From positions 1 through 25,091 of the forward strand of contig JAFAGG010000051.1 in assembly GCA_023422955.1 (NCBI GenBank): a stretch of 25,091 bases of DNA, read 5' to 3'. The translations under genes and the position numbers were made by a program. This DNA comes from Pseudomonadota bacterium (GTDB taxonomy: Bacteria; Pseudomonadota; Gammaproteobacteria; Burkholderiales; Burkholderiaceae_D). Below, piece after piece: positions 1 to 7,749 of the stretch. The stretch's first letter is position 1; each line of letters begins with the position of its first letter. Under the pieces are notes generated by a model. The model was not told the DNA's origin, searched no databases, and saw only the letters and a program-made list of their open reading frames with translations.

Positions 1-515
1 ATGTTCATTCGGCTGGACTCCCTGAAATATTTGTTTGGCTGGAACCAACAAGTCTCTCAGACCCAGTTCGAATGAACAACCTATTGAAACATCACACTTA
101 GGCACCTCATTATTCGATACCTGCGCAATATTTCCTCAAGCTTCGATTGACGATACTTGCCTGATTGCGCTCCTGCTGTTTCAAAAAAGTCTACCCATTT
201 GCAATGATTGAATGTTCGCTCCTGAATGAGGCGAGTGCGGCAAAAATCGCCTGTACATCATTTTCAATTTTTACAAATGAGGATGGCGCAGCACTTTCCG
301 GCAAAAAAAGAAAAGTGCGCGTCTACACATTGCAGGGCAAAAGAGGTTTTTCATGTCGGCTGTCGCTGAGCTGAATCAAGTTCCGGCCGCTTACCGGCGT
401 TTCTCGACTGGCCGCTTGCAGCGGTGGCGCATATATTGCTCGAATTGCAGGCACTCATTGCAAACACTCAGGGAGTGCCCACAAATTTCCTCTTCGACAT
501 TACTGAGTCTTATTC
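1..515. other. Left-edge region without a supported gene
   Basis: I see no convincing gene here. The open frames are short, lack ribosome binding sites and resemble no family I know. A 10-bp perfect inverted repeat (TGTTCATTCG at 2-11, its complement at 69-78) and a 6-bp one (229-234 / 247-252) are present, neither followed by a T-run. The AT-rich stretch near 250-320 could carry the promoter of the gene at 516, but no clear -35/-10 pair stands out. Confidence 0.5.
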
Positions 516-1445
516 ATGCGGCAAAGCAGTCTCAATACGCTCAAAACCTCCGTACCTGAAACGGAAACTGCCCACGTTCCCAGCGATGCTTCATTGCCGG
601 AATGGGAGATGCCGCTCGCGCCCCCGCCTTCTGCCGAGCCCACTGAGCGGCAGGACGGACTTGAGCCTGATCCTCAACTCCATCCCTTGCAGCGCGGCCC
701 GCTGGGAACGGTCTATCAGTATCCGGCCGCCTATCAGACCAGCGATGGAAAGCGTTTGAATGCGGGTGAAAAACAGGCGCTGCTAGGCGGTTTCTTTGTC
801 ATGCTCGGCCTTGTCATTGCGATCGCCGTGGGATGGTGGATCATCCCGCCCGCGCCATCGTCTCTGGCCAATAGCGACGCGCCCAGACCGCAAGCCCAGA
901 GCCTGTCCGCCACGGACAAGGAAAAGCTCGCATCAGGCTCCTCGGGCGCGATGGCTGCTGATGCATCCGCATCCGGCAGCGAAACGGAAGAAACCGATAG
1001 CCCTTCCCGCTTCGCTAGCGGAACGATAAGCAGAGAAGACTCCACGGAAGCGACCGTACCGGCGGCGTCAGAAACCGCCTCGGGCACCTCGGGGGCTTCG
1101 CGTCCTTCCTCCTCCGTGAGTTCGAAATCCGGCAAGGAGAGCGCTCCATCCGTGCGAGAAGAAGAGACTATGCGCCTGAAAGCGCGGGCCTATTCGGAAA
1201 CGCAGCAGGACAGGCTGAGCACGGCGCCCTCTGCGCGCAGCGAGGCGTCTCCCCGCCCTTCCGCACCGAAACGCTCGCCTCGCTCCGCCAGCACCAATCT
1301 CAGCCAGGCGGTTGCGGAATGCAGCAACGAAGTCGGCTTGTTCTTTCGCGAAAGATGCAAATGGCGACTGTGCAATGGGCGCTGGGGCAAGGATGGTTGC
1401 CCCTCCTATCGGCACGATGTGATCTCGAGTGCACGCGTAGGTTGA
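516..1445 (+). CDS. Hypothetical single-pass membrane protein with Ser/Pro-rich linker and four-cysteine C-terminus
   Basis: A 309-residue protein of unknown function. Residues 1-87 are hydrophilic and Pro/Glu-rich. One hydrophobic helix spans about 88-110 (GGFFVMLGLVIAIAVGWW). Residues 111-265 are low-complexity Ser/Ala/Glu/Pro. The tail carries Cys269, Cys281, Cys286 and Cys295 in a compact aromatic, basic segment (ERCKWRLCNGRWGKDGCPSY). The positive-inside pattern is weak, but the Ser-rich linker and paired cysteines suggest the C-terminus is periplasmic and may form disulfides. The gene stands alone, convergent with efp, and ends before a shared terminator. No good Shine-Dalgarno precedes 516, so the start is uncertain. 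The linker could be a spacer reaching towards peptidoglycan or the outer membrane; that is inference. I do not recognise a named family. Confidence 0.7.
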   Translation: MRQSSLNTLKTSVPETETAHVPSDASLPEWEMPLAPPPSAEPTERQDGLEPDPQLHPLQRGPLGTVYQYPAAYQTSDGKRLNAGEKQALLGGFFVMLGLVIAIAVGWWIIPPAPSSLANSDAPRPQAQSLSATDKEKLASGSSGAMAADASASGSETEETDSPSRFASGTISREDSTEATVPAASETASGTSGASRPSSSVSSKSGKESAPSVREEETMRLKARAYSETQQDRLSTAPSARSEASPRPSAPKRSPRSASTNLSQAVAECSNEVGLFFRERCKWRLCNGRWGKDGCPSYRHDVISSARVG

Positions 1446-1503
1446 AGAGGGCTGAACGTGATGTTCCTGACTTGAAGGCGCACACAGTCAGGCAAGCGGC
1501 ATA

Positions 1504-1537
1504 AAAAAACGAGGCAGGAAACCCTGCCTCGTTTTTT
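1504..1537. terminator. Bidirectional intrinsic terminator between the 516 gene and efp
   Basis: A perfect 15-bp inverted repeat (1504-1518 and 1523-1537) surrounds a 4-nt loop. The GC-rich core CGAGGCAGG is flanked by A6 on the left and T6 on the right, so it gives a hairpin plus U-run on either strand. It lies between two convergent genes and should stop transcription from both. Confidence 0.9.
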
Positions 1538-1572
1538 GCATCGGCATCTGCATCGGCCTTGCCGGCCGAGCA

Positions 1573-1610
1573 AATTTATTTCTAGAATTTATTTCTAGAA
1601 TTTATTTCTA
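1573..1610. repeat. 13-bp tandem repeat, 2.9 copies, abutting the efp stop codon
   Basis: The unit AATTTATTTCTAG occurs at 1573-1585 and 1586-1598, then 12 of its 13 bases at 1599-1610. The repeat ends directly at the efp stop codon (1611-1613, minus strand). It is AT-rich in a GC-rich neighbourhood and would lie in the efp 3' UTR. Copy number may vary between strains. Confidence 0.85.
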
Positions 1611-2168
1611 TTACTTGCTGCGGCTTTTGTATTCGCCGGTACGGGTGTCGATCTCGATCTTGTCGCCCTGATCCACGAACAGCGGTACCTGCACGTCAAA
1701 GCCGGTGGCGATTTTTGCAGGCTTAAGCACCTTGCCGCTGGTGTCACCCTTGACGGCCGGCTCGGTGTAGACCACTTCGCGCACCACGGTGTTGGGCAGC
1801 TCTACCGAAATCGCTTTCTCGTTGTAGAACACGACTTCGCAAGCCATGCCATCTTCCAGAAAGTTGATGGCATCGCCCAGGTTATCCTTCTCTACTTCGT
1901 ACTGGTTGTAGTCCGCGTCCATGAACACGTACAACGGATCGGCGAAATAGGAATAAGTGACTTCCTTGCGATCCAGAACGACGATGTCGAATTTGTCGTC
2001 GGCCTTGTAGACGGCTTCCTGGCCCGATTCGGTCAGCAGGTTTTTCATTTTCATCTTCACGACCGATGCATTACGGCCGGATTTGGAAAATTCCGCTTTC
2101 AGGACGACCATCGGTTCGCCAGAAACCATGACCACATTACCAACACGGATTTCTTGTGCAGTTTTCAT
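1611..2168 (-). CDS. efp: Translation elongation factor P
   Basis: A 185-residue protein, the normal EF-P length, with KOW-like domain I, an OB-fold domain II and the C-terminal OB domain ending in the usual signature region (GDKIEIDTRTGEYKSR). EF-P binds ribosomes stalled on polyproline stretches and promotes peptide bond formation. The tip residue of domain I is Arg32 (SKSGRNASVVK), not Lys, which marks the subclass activated by arginine rhamnosylation. This fits the EarP gene 92 bp upstream on the same strand, and the two probably form an operon. The start ATG at 2168 matches family N-termini (MKTAQEIRVGNVV). Nothing looks abnormal. Confidence 0.97.
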   Translation of the reverse strand: MKTAQEIRVGNVVMVSGEPMVVLKAEFSKSGRNASVVKMKMKNLLTESGQEAVYKADDKFDIVVLDRKEVTYSYFADPLYVFMDADYNQYEVEKDNLGDAINFLEDGMACEVVFYNEKAISVELPNTVVREVVYTEPAVKGDTSGKVLKPAKIATGFDVQVPLFVDQGDKIEIDTRTGEYKSRSK

Positions 2169-2260
2169 AAATAGGTAAACAAAAAAGTAATCAGAGGAGC
2201 TGCCCGCAGGGCGTACGGGTCAAGTGACGGCATCGTGCCCCGAAAATAAAGCCTTGTATT

Positions 2261-3415
2261 CTAACCGACTTTTGCCGCAAATCGGAGCAAGTTGGCAACG
2301 AGATCACCATTTTCCAGCAAGCGCGACGCCCATGAGCGCGTATGGTCAGACCAGCGCGGCAGACAGGCTTGAAACTCGTCCCAGTTCGCTTTCGCATCCG
2401 GTGCGCCATTCCATAGACGCCAGATCGCATTCAGCCGGTCAGCCGCCTGCGGCGGCAAATCCCGGGCATAACATTCCAGGAAGGCATGCAGCTTGGGCCA
2501 GTGCGCATCGTCCTGTTGCGGATAGATCTGCCAGATGAAGGGGCGGCCGGCCCATTGCGCACGCACCATGGAATCCTCGCCACGCACTAGGTTCAGGTCG
2601 CAGGACCACAGCAGCCTGTCGTAATCAGCCTGCGCCAGGAACGGGATCACCCTGACCGTCAGTTGGCCCTGCGTGGCCGATGCGCCGGCATGCGGCGCCT
2701 GCTGCAGGAAGCGCCGCACCGGCTCGGCAGCCACGCCTTCCGGCACCAGGCACACCACGGGCTGACGAGACTGCGCCCAGACTGCAAACAGCCACTCCAC
2801 GGGGGCGTCCGGATAACAGAACAGGGAAACCAGGCTGGCCGGCGGCGTCCGACCCACGTTCACTCCCAATCCTGCCAGGAAGATGTTACGTGCCTGCCGG
2901 TCGGCCTGGAAGTCATCGCGCCGCTGCAGCAAATCCGCTTCCCGCAGCAAACCGCCGGTTGCCCGGGAAAAACCGGGAAAGAAAAAATATTTGGTGAGCG
3001 GCAAGGCAGGATGAGGCGAAGGCAAGGCATGGCACCCTTCTACCCAGCTTTCCGCGCTCAGATATTCCAGATTGATCCACACCGGTTTGCGACTGCGTTG
3101 CGCCATAGCCCGTATGTAGTCTTCCGGCAAATCACAGGCAAATGCTTCGATGACCAGATCGGGAATGTCTTCCGTATGCCAGTCGTGAAAATCCGCGCTC
3201 CAGTGCCTGATCTCTATGCCTTCGATCTGCTGTTGCGCTCGCTCAGGATCGACGTAAGGACACAAGCGTTGAAAGCTGGAAAGCTGGTCTACCCACAAGC
3301 TTACAGCCACGCCATGCTCTGCCTGTAACTGCCTGGCCAGGCGCCAGCATACGCCGATGTCGCCGAAGTTATCGACCACGCGGCAGAAGACGTGAGCAGT
3401 GAGGGGGAATGCCAT
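2261..3415 (-). CDS. earP: EF-P arginine rhamnosyltransferase EarP
   Basis: A 384-residue cytoplasmic glycosyltransferase of the GT-B fold that transfers rhamnose from dTDP-L-rhamnose to Arg32 of EF-P. The N-terminal family signature VVDNFGDIGVCWRLARQL carries Asp15 and Asp19. The C-terminal nucleotide-sugar region carries Glu280 in RGEDSMVRAQWAGRPFIWQIYPQ; these match the family's catalytic and binding acidic residues. I place the start at 3415 because family proteins begin just before the VVDN motif. An in-frame ATG at 3454 would add 13 residues; neither start has a strong ribosome binding site. It lies upstream of its substrate gene efp on the same strand, and the Arg32 in EF-P confirms the pairing. 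Confidence 0.95.
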   Translation of the reverse strand: MAFPLTAHVFCRVVDNFGDIGVCWRLARQLQAEHGVAVSLWVDQLSSFQRLCPYVDPERAQQQIEGIEIRHWSADFHDWHTEDIPDLVIEAFACDLPEDYIRAMAQRSRKPVWINLEYLSAESWVEGCHALPSPHPALPLTKYFFFPGFSRATGGLLREADLLQRRDDFQADRQARNIFLAGLGVNVGRTPPASLVSLFCYPDAPVEWLFAVWAQSRQPVVCLVPEGVAAEPVRRFLQQAPHAGASATQGQLTVRVIPFLAQADYDRLLWSCDLNLVRGEDSMVRAQWAGRPFIWQIYPQQDDAHWPKLHAFLECYARDLPPQAADRLNAIWRLWNGAPDAKANWDEFQACLPRWSDHTRSWASRLLENGDLVANLLRFAAKVG

Positions 3416-3581
3416 GAAGAAAATTAAAGCCGCAAATTTAGTGCGGATCAGCATACCGCAATTTATTGCAGCTTGATAAGAGGAAGAGTAGGAACTTCGG
3501 TTTTACCCGCAGACTCAAATAGGCGCCCCGCGACATGGACGTGCCATGCTTTTTCCAATTCAACCAAACTGATACCTGACG

Positions 3582-4802
3582 ATGGCAAAAACTCAAGAGG
3601 ATTCCGGGCGTGGAATGACGTGGGGCACTTCCCTCCCTTTCGAATCCAATCGGGAAAACGATTCCAGGGAAGCAAGGGGCGGCGAGCGGGAGGACAGCGG
3701 TGCCGATGCGGAACAGCGCTTCCAGTGGCTGCTGGCCCTGGTTTCCGATCCCGTGGTCCTGCATAGTGAAGGCCAACTGATAATGGCCAATGATGCGGCT
3801 GCCAATCTGTTTGGCGCCTCATCCATCGACCACATCGCAGGACGCTCGATAGTCGAGTTGCTGCCCTGGCAGGCGCGCAACCACGCATCCCAGCTTCTCT
3901 ATCGGCAAACACGCAAGCCGCAATTCGTCGAACGCACGCTGATACGCGTGGATGGCACGGCGATCCAGGCCATGGTGAGCGAACAGGTTTGTCGCTATCG
4001 CGGCAAAGTCGCGGTGCAGATGCTGATACGCGAAAGCCATCGCGGCAGCTATCGCCATACCGGCGGCGACCTGCTGACCGGCCTGCCGGATCGCCTGCGT
4101 TTCCGTGAGAGCCTGAAGCGCGCCATCACCAATGCCATCCATCATCGGCAAATGCTGGCACTGGTGCGACTCAACATCAATCACTTCAAAAGCATCAATG
4201 CCAGCCTCGGGCACCAGAGCGGCGACCTGGTGCTGCAAGCTGTGGCGCAGCGCTTGCTGATCAGCCTGCGCGATCATGATCTGGCGGCCCGCCTCTCCGG
4301 CGATGAATTCGGCGTGATCCTGGAAGGCTTGCATGATACGGCGTCGGTCACGGTGGTCGCCCAGCGCATGCTTGCATCGCTTTCTCAACCCCTGTTCGTC
4401 AACGAACGCTATATCAGCATCACCGTTCGCATGGGCATCGCTTTCAGTCCGCTCGATGCCAGCGATGAAGACCGCCTGCTGACCTATGCCGAACTGGCAA
4501 TGGAACAGGCGCGCCAGACCAGCCCTCATGCGTGGCAGCGTTATATGCCGGACATGAACCCGGTATCGGATATAGAGAAAGAAGCCTTGTCCGAAATCGA
4601 ACAGCGTTATGCGCGCCTGACGCCGCGCGAACGTGAAGTACTGAACCTGCTCATTGCCGGCAAGGCCAACAAGATGGTCGCTTATCTGCTGGGCACCAGC
4701 AGCCGCACCGTGGAAAATCATCGCGCGCGCATCATGGAAAAGATGAAAGCCAAATCCCTCGCGGAACTGGTGCAATTGATAATGGATTTGCGCAAGCGCT
4801 AA
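3582..4802 (+). CDS. PAS-GGDEF(degenerate)-LuxR-type HTH regulator
   Basis: A 406-residue predicted cytoplasmic protein. Residues 1-44 are hydrophilic and low-complexity. A PAS-like sensor domain covers about 45-150 (FQWLLALVSDPVVLHSEGQ, then an AGRSIVELLP segment). A GGDEF domain covers about 160-320, entered by the usual LLTGLPDRLRF. A FixJ/LuxR-type helix-turn-helix fills about 345-403 (LTPREREVLNLLIAGKANK, then SSRTVENHRARIMEKM). The GGDEF motif reads SGDEF (239-243). The first metal-binding Asp of the usual DxD is Asn198 (LNINHFK), while the guanine-contacting Asn206 and Asp215 remain. Diguanylate cyclase activity is therefore doubtful and the domain may bind nucleotide or dimerise only. 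No membrane segment is visible. It is divergent from earP, with no partner kinase nearby. PAS and HTH assignments are firm; the ligand and targets are unknown. Confidence 0.88.
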   Translation: MAKTQEDSGRGMTWGTSLPFESNRENDSREARGGEREDSGADAEQRFQWLLALVSDPVVLHSEGQLIMANDAAANLFGASSIDHIAGRSIVELLPWQARNHASQLLYRQTRKPQFVERTLIRVDGTAIQAMVSEQVCRYRGKVAVQMLIRESHRGSYRHTGGDLLTGLPDRLRFRESLKRAITNAIHHRQMLALVRLNINHFKSINASLGHQSGDLVLQAVAQRLLISLRDHDLAARLSGDEFGVILEGLHDTASVTVVAQRMLASLSQPLFVNERYISITVRMGIAFSPLDASDEDRLLTYAELAMEQARQTSPHAWQRYMPDMNPVSDIEKEALSEIEQRYARLTPREREVLNLLIAGKANKMVAYLLGTSSRTVENHRARIMEKMKAKSLAELVQLIMDLRKR

Positions 4803-4803
4803 T

Positions 4804-4885
4804 CCCTACTCCGCCTTTGCTCCTGTCCTTCTTGTCTTTCCTGCCTTTACTCCTGCCCTTATTTTTCTCTCCTTGCCTTCCCAAG
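4804..4885. repeat. Polypyrimidine tract with a degenerate 30-bp direct repeat
   Basis: The plus strand is almost all C and T after the regulator's stop codon. An 18-base stretch GCCTTTGCTCCTGTCCTT (4813-4830) recurs at 4843-4860 with two mismatches. No gene or terminator hairpin is visible. It could mark replication slippage. Confidence 0.6.
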
Positions 4886-5041
4886 CAATTTGACAAGGTA
4901 GTTTTGCGGATAGGCTGCGTTCCCCGTACTCCCTAGCATACGGACTGGTTCACGGCCGGCTTCCTCCTTGATGTTTATCCATGCGCTTATCCATGGATTT
5001 CTCTCGCGAGCTTGAGGCCGCCTGTCAGTCGAGGTATCCGC

Positions 5042-5581
5042 ATGCTCCATCGTTATCACCCTTCCCTGCTCCTGCTCGCCTGCCTGGGCATTGTCGCCCC
5101 GGCTTCTGCGCAGATCAGCAGCAGCGCCAATGCCACGACGACCGTGGTCGATCCTGCAGTGATTGCCACGCTTTCCGATCTCGACTTTGGCGCGATCAGC
5201 CCCGCAGCATCAGGCAGCACCGTGATTGTCACGCCGCATGAAAGTACCGGCGACAGCGGTGCGAGCGCGTCAGTTGAAAAGTCAGGTGAGCAATCAGATG
5301 CAAAATCAGTTGCAAAGGCAAGCCCCGCCATCATCGCCATCGGCGGCGCCAGCGGCCAAAGTTATTCGATCACGCTGCCCAAAGAGTCGCACCTACTGAA
5401 GCAGGAAAATGGACATGAAACGGTAGCCGTTGAGGCATTCACCGCAGACATACCGGAAGGCTTGCTGCTATCGGGCGAGCAAACCATTCGCCTGGGCGCC
5501 ACCCTGTCGATGAACGAAGGACAGGCACCCGGCCGTTACACGGCGCCATCGGGATTTCCGGTCATCGTCAACTACAACTAA
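5042..5581 (+). CDS. Secreted DUF4402 domain protein (orphan pilin-like subunit)
   Basis: A 179-residue exported protein. The N-terminus is a Sec signal peptide (MLHRYHPSLLLLACLGIVAPASA, cleaved near residue 23). The rest matches the DUF4402 pattern: an early LSDLDFGAISP strand, a central ITLPKE segment, and a terminal RLGATLSMNEGQAPGRY then a V-x-V-x-Y-type end strand. A Ser/Ala/Lys-rich insertion sits in the middle (about residues 63-90). I chose ATG 5042 because GAGG at 5031-5034 is correctly spaced and the signal peptide begins there; an upstream ATG at 5012 adds ten residues. It resembles the DUF4402 gene at 19332, which has its own chaperone and usher, yet here no assembly genes flank it. 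It may be a second or tip subunit served by that machinery; this is inference. Confidence 0.82.
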   Translation: MLHRYHPSLLLLACLGIVAPASAQISSSANATTTVVDPAVIATLSDLDFGAISPAASGSTVIVTPHESTGDSGASASVEKSGEQSDAKSVAKASPAIIAIGGASGQSYSITLPKESHLLKQENGHETVAVEAFTADIPEGLLLSGEQTIRLGATLSMNEGQAPGRYTAPSGFPVIVNYN

Positions 5582-5694
5582 AAAAATCGGCGCAGCTCCG
5601 AAAATTATCGGCGCAGCCTGCAAATAGCTGCGGACAGCCGTGACTCCCGACGAATGAAAGCAGTCCGATTCGCAAAGGCGGACCGCTTCGCCAT

Positions 5695-5725
5695 AAAGAA
5701 TCCCCGCATAGCGCGGGGATTCTTT
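5695..5725. terminator. Bidirectional intrinsic terminator between the DUF4402 gene and the TRAP operon
   Basis: A perfect 13-bp inverted repeat (5695-5707 and 5713-5725) with a 5-nt loop. The stem core is CCCCGC with AAAGAA and TTCTTT on its outer ends, giving a T-rich tail in both directions. It lies between convergent genes. Confidence 0.85.
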
Positions 5726-5758
5726 GTTTCAGCGTGCGTTATTCAGCGTGCATTAATC

Positions 5759-7726
5759 TCACCTGTACATCACCTCGGGCAGCCACAAACCTATGGCCGG
5801 GAACAGGTAGAGCAATATCATCGCAATGATCTGGATTCCCATGAAAGGCAACATGCCCAGGAATATCTGATTGAGCGTGACATGCGGCGGCGCCACGCCT
5901 TTCAGGTAGAACGCGGACATGGCCACCGGCGGCGACAGGAAGGCGGTTTGCAGATTGAGCGCCACCATCAGGCCGAAGAACAAGGGATCGATATTGAAAT
6001 GCGCCAGCAAGGGGACAAAAATCGGCATGAAGATGACGATGATCTCGGTCCACTCCAGCGGCCATCCCAACAGAAAAATGATGACCTGCGCCAGCAGCAT
6101 GAACTGTATCGGCGTCAGCTCCATCGACAATACCCAGTTGTTGATGATTTCCTGGCCGCCGAGCAGCGCAAACGCCGCAGAAAAAATGCTGGAACCGACA
6201 AACAGCCAGCACACCATGGCACTGGTCTTGGCGGTAAGGAATACCGATTCTTTCAATACCTTGCCGTTCAGGCGCCGATAGGCTGCTGCCAGCAGCAAGC
6301 CGCCCAGACCGCCCAATGCTGCCGCCTCGCTGGGGGTGGCCAGGCCGAAAACAATACTGCCCAGCACAGCGAGAATGAGGCATGCCAGAGGGAAGAATGA
6401 GCCCAGTAGCATCTTGAAAATTTCCAGCTGCGCAAAACCCAGCGTGGCATAAAACACGACGAGCGCGATCAGGCCTATGGCCAGCGTAATCCAGTAGCCG
6501 GTCGGCACTGAGGCAGCGGGTGCTTCAGCCGCTTCCTCTGCGTTTTCTGCTTCCGCCTGTGCTTGCGGCGCAGTCAAGGTTTCTTCAGGAGCAGCCAATC
6601 CCAGCGGCGCTTCGCTGACTGTTGCCTCATCTATGGCCTGATCCGCTGCCGGCTCTTCCATCGGCGGCTCAAGCAAGCCTCCTTCCATCGGCGGTTCGGC
6701 CAATCCGCCGAATTCCTGCTCCAGGGAATCCAGTCCCAGCGCCTGGTATTCGTCCGGCCCTTCAAAGCTGTCAGGCGTCGACGTCACACTCTGATAGAGA
6801 ACGCCCATTGCGAATGCAAAGACCAGTGCAGGCAAGAGCGCAATAAAGAACTGCTTTCCCCACGCGGACCATGGCAGCGTCATATTGCCGCTTCTTGCCA
6901 CTGCAAACATGCCGGCCAATACATTGCTGCGGCCGCTTTGCTGCATGATGGCCGCGTTGGCCGGCGCCAGCGGCACCTTGCGCTGCGACTCCGACAAAGG
7001 CGGTGCGTAGTGCGGCTTGAGCTTGGCGACGATGACGACATACACCACATACAGGCCCGCCAGCATGATGCCGGGGAAGAAAGCGCCGGCATAAAGCTTG
7101 ACGACCGAGACCCCGGCCGTCGCGCCATAGACGATCAGCATGATGGAGGGAGGAATGAGGATGCCCAGGCACCCGCCCGCCGTAATGGCGCCCGCCGACA
7201 GGCGCACGTTGTAGCCGGCTTTCAGCATGCCCGGCAGCGCGAGCAAGCCCATCAGCGTCACCACTGCCCCCACGATGCCGGTGGCGGTCGCGAAGATCGC
7301 GCTGGTAACGATGGTGGCCACCGCCAGCGATCCCGGGATGCGCGTCATTGCCAGCTGCAGGCTGTGGAACAGGCGCTCGATCAGGTTGGCACGCTCCACC
7401 AGATATCCCATGAATACAAACAGGGGAATCGATATCAGCACATCATTGGCCATCACCGCGTAAGTGCGCTGCACCATCAGATCCAGCGTCTGGGTCCAGG
7501 CCAGATCCGGGTTGCGGCTGTTATAGGCCAGCCAGGTGAAGATCACTCCCATGCCCATCAGCGTGAAGGCAGTGGGAAAGCCCAGCATGATCGCAATCAC
7601 GATCAGGCCCAGCATCAGCAAGCCAAGATGGCCGGTACTCATTTCCGAAAATGGCGGCAGCAGGATCAGCATGGCGACCACGATCATGGTCATGATGCTT
7701 AATCCGAACCAGGCTTCTTTTCTCAT
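5759..7726 (-). CDS. dctM: TRAP transporter large permease (DctM family) with acidic insertion
   Basis: The large membrane subunit of a tripartite ATP-independent periplasmic transporter; it carries the Na+-coupled substrate path in the inner membrane. Family hallmarks include GFPTAFTLMGMG, a SIPLFVFMGYLVER segment, GILIPPSIMLIVYGA and the second-half GLATPSEAAALGG. It has 655 residues against roughly 430 for typical DctM. Most of the excess lies between about residues 240 and 440, and includes a low-complexity stretch at about 316-407 rich in Glu, Ala and Pro and free of Lys, Arg and His. The start at 7726 has AGGAGA seven bases upstream, and the gene follows dctQ by 23 bp. Longer DctM proteins with extra helices are known in betaproteobacteria; I cannot say from memory whether this exact linker is common. 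Substrate is unknown. Confidence 0.93.
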   Translation of the reverse strand: MRKEAWFGLSIMTMIVVAMLILLPPFSEMSTGHLGLLMLGLIVIAIMLGFPTAFTLMGMGVIFTWLAYNSRNPDLAWTQTLDLMVQRTYAVMANDVLISIPLFVFMGYLVERANLIERLFHSLQLAMTRIPGSLAVATIVTSAIFATATGIVGAVVTLMGLLALPGMLKAGYNVRLSAGAITAGGCLGILIPPSIMLIVYGATAGVSVVKLYAGAFFPGIMLAGLYVVYVVIVAKLKPHYAPPLSESQRKVPLAPANAAIMQQSGRSNVLAGMFAVARSGNMTLPWSAWGKQFFIALLPALVFAFAMGVLYQSVTSTPDSFEGPDEYQALGLDSLEQEFGGLAEPPMEGGLLEPPMEEPAADQAIDEATVSEAPLGLAAPEETLTAPQAQAEAENAEEAAEAPAASVPTGYWITLAIGLIALVVFYATLGFAQLEIFKMLLGSFFPLACLILAVLGSIVFGLATPSEAAALGGLGGLLLAAAYRRLNGKVLKESVFLTAKTSAMVCWLFVGSSIFSAAFALLGGQEIINNWVLSMELTPIQFMLLAQVIIFLLGWPLEWTEIIVIFMPIFVPLLAHFNIDPLFFGLMVALNLQTAFLSPPVAMSAFYLKGVAPPHVTLNQIFLGMLPFMGIQIIAMILLYLFPAIGLWLPEVMYR

Positions 7727-7749
7727 TTATGGTCTCCTGGTGAATGGCC

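Noticed and set aside
2..78. 10-bp inverted repeat near the left edge, considered as an element end or terminator
   Set aside because: The arms are 57 bp apart, no T-run or transposase follows, and a chance match cannot be excluded.
6563..7702. A 379-codon plus-strand frame opposite dctM
   Set aside because: Its His/Gln/Arg-rich composition is the complement of hydrophobic codons in DctM; no gene features.
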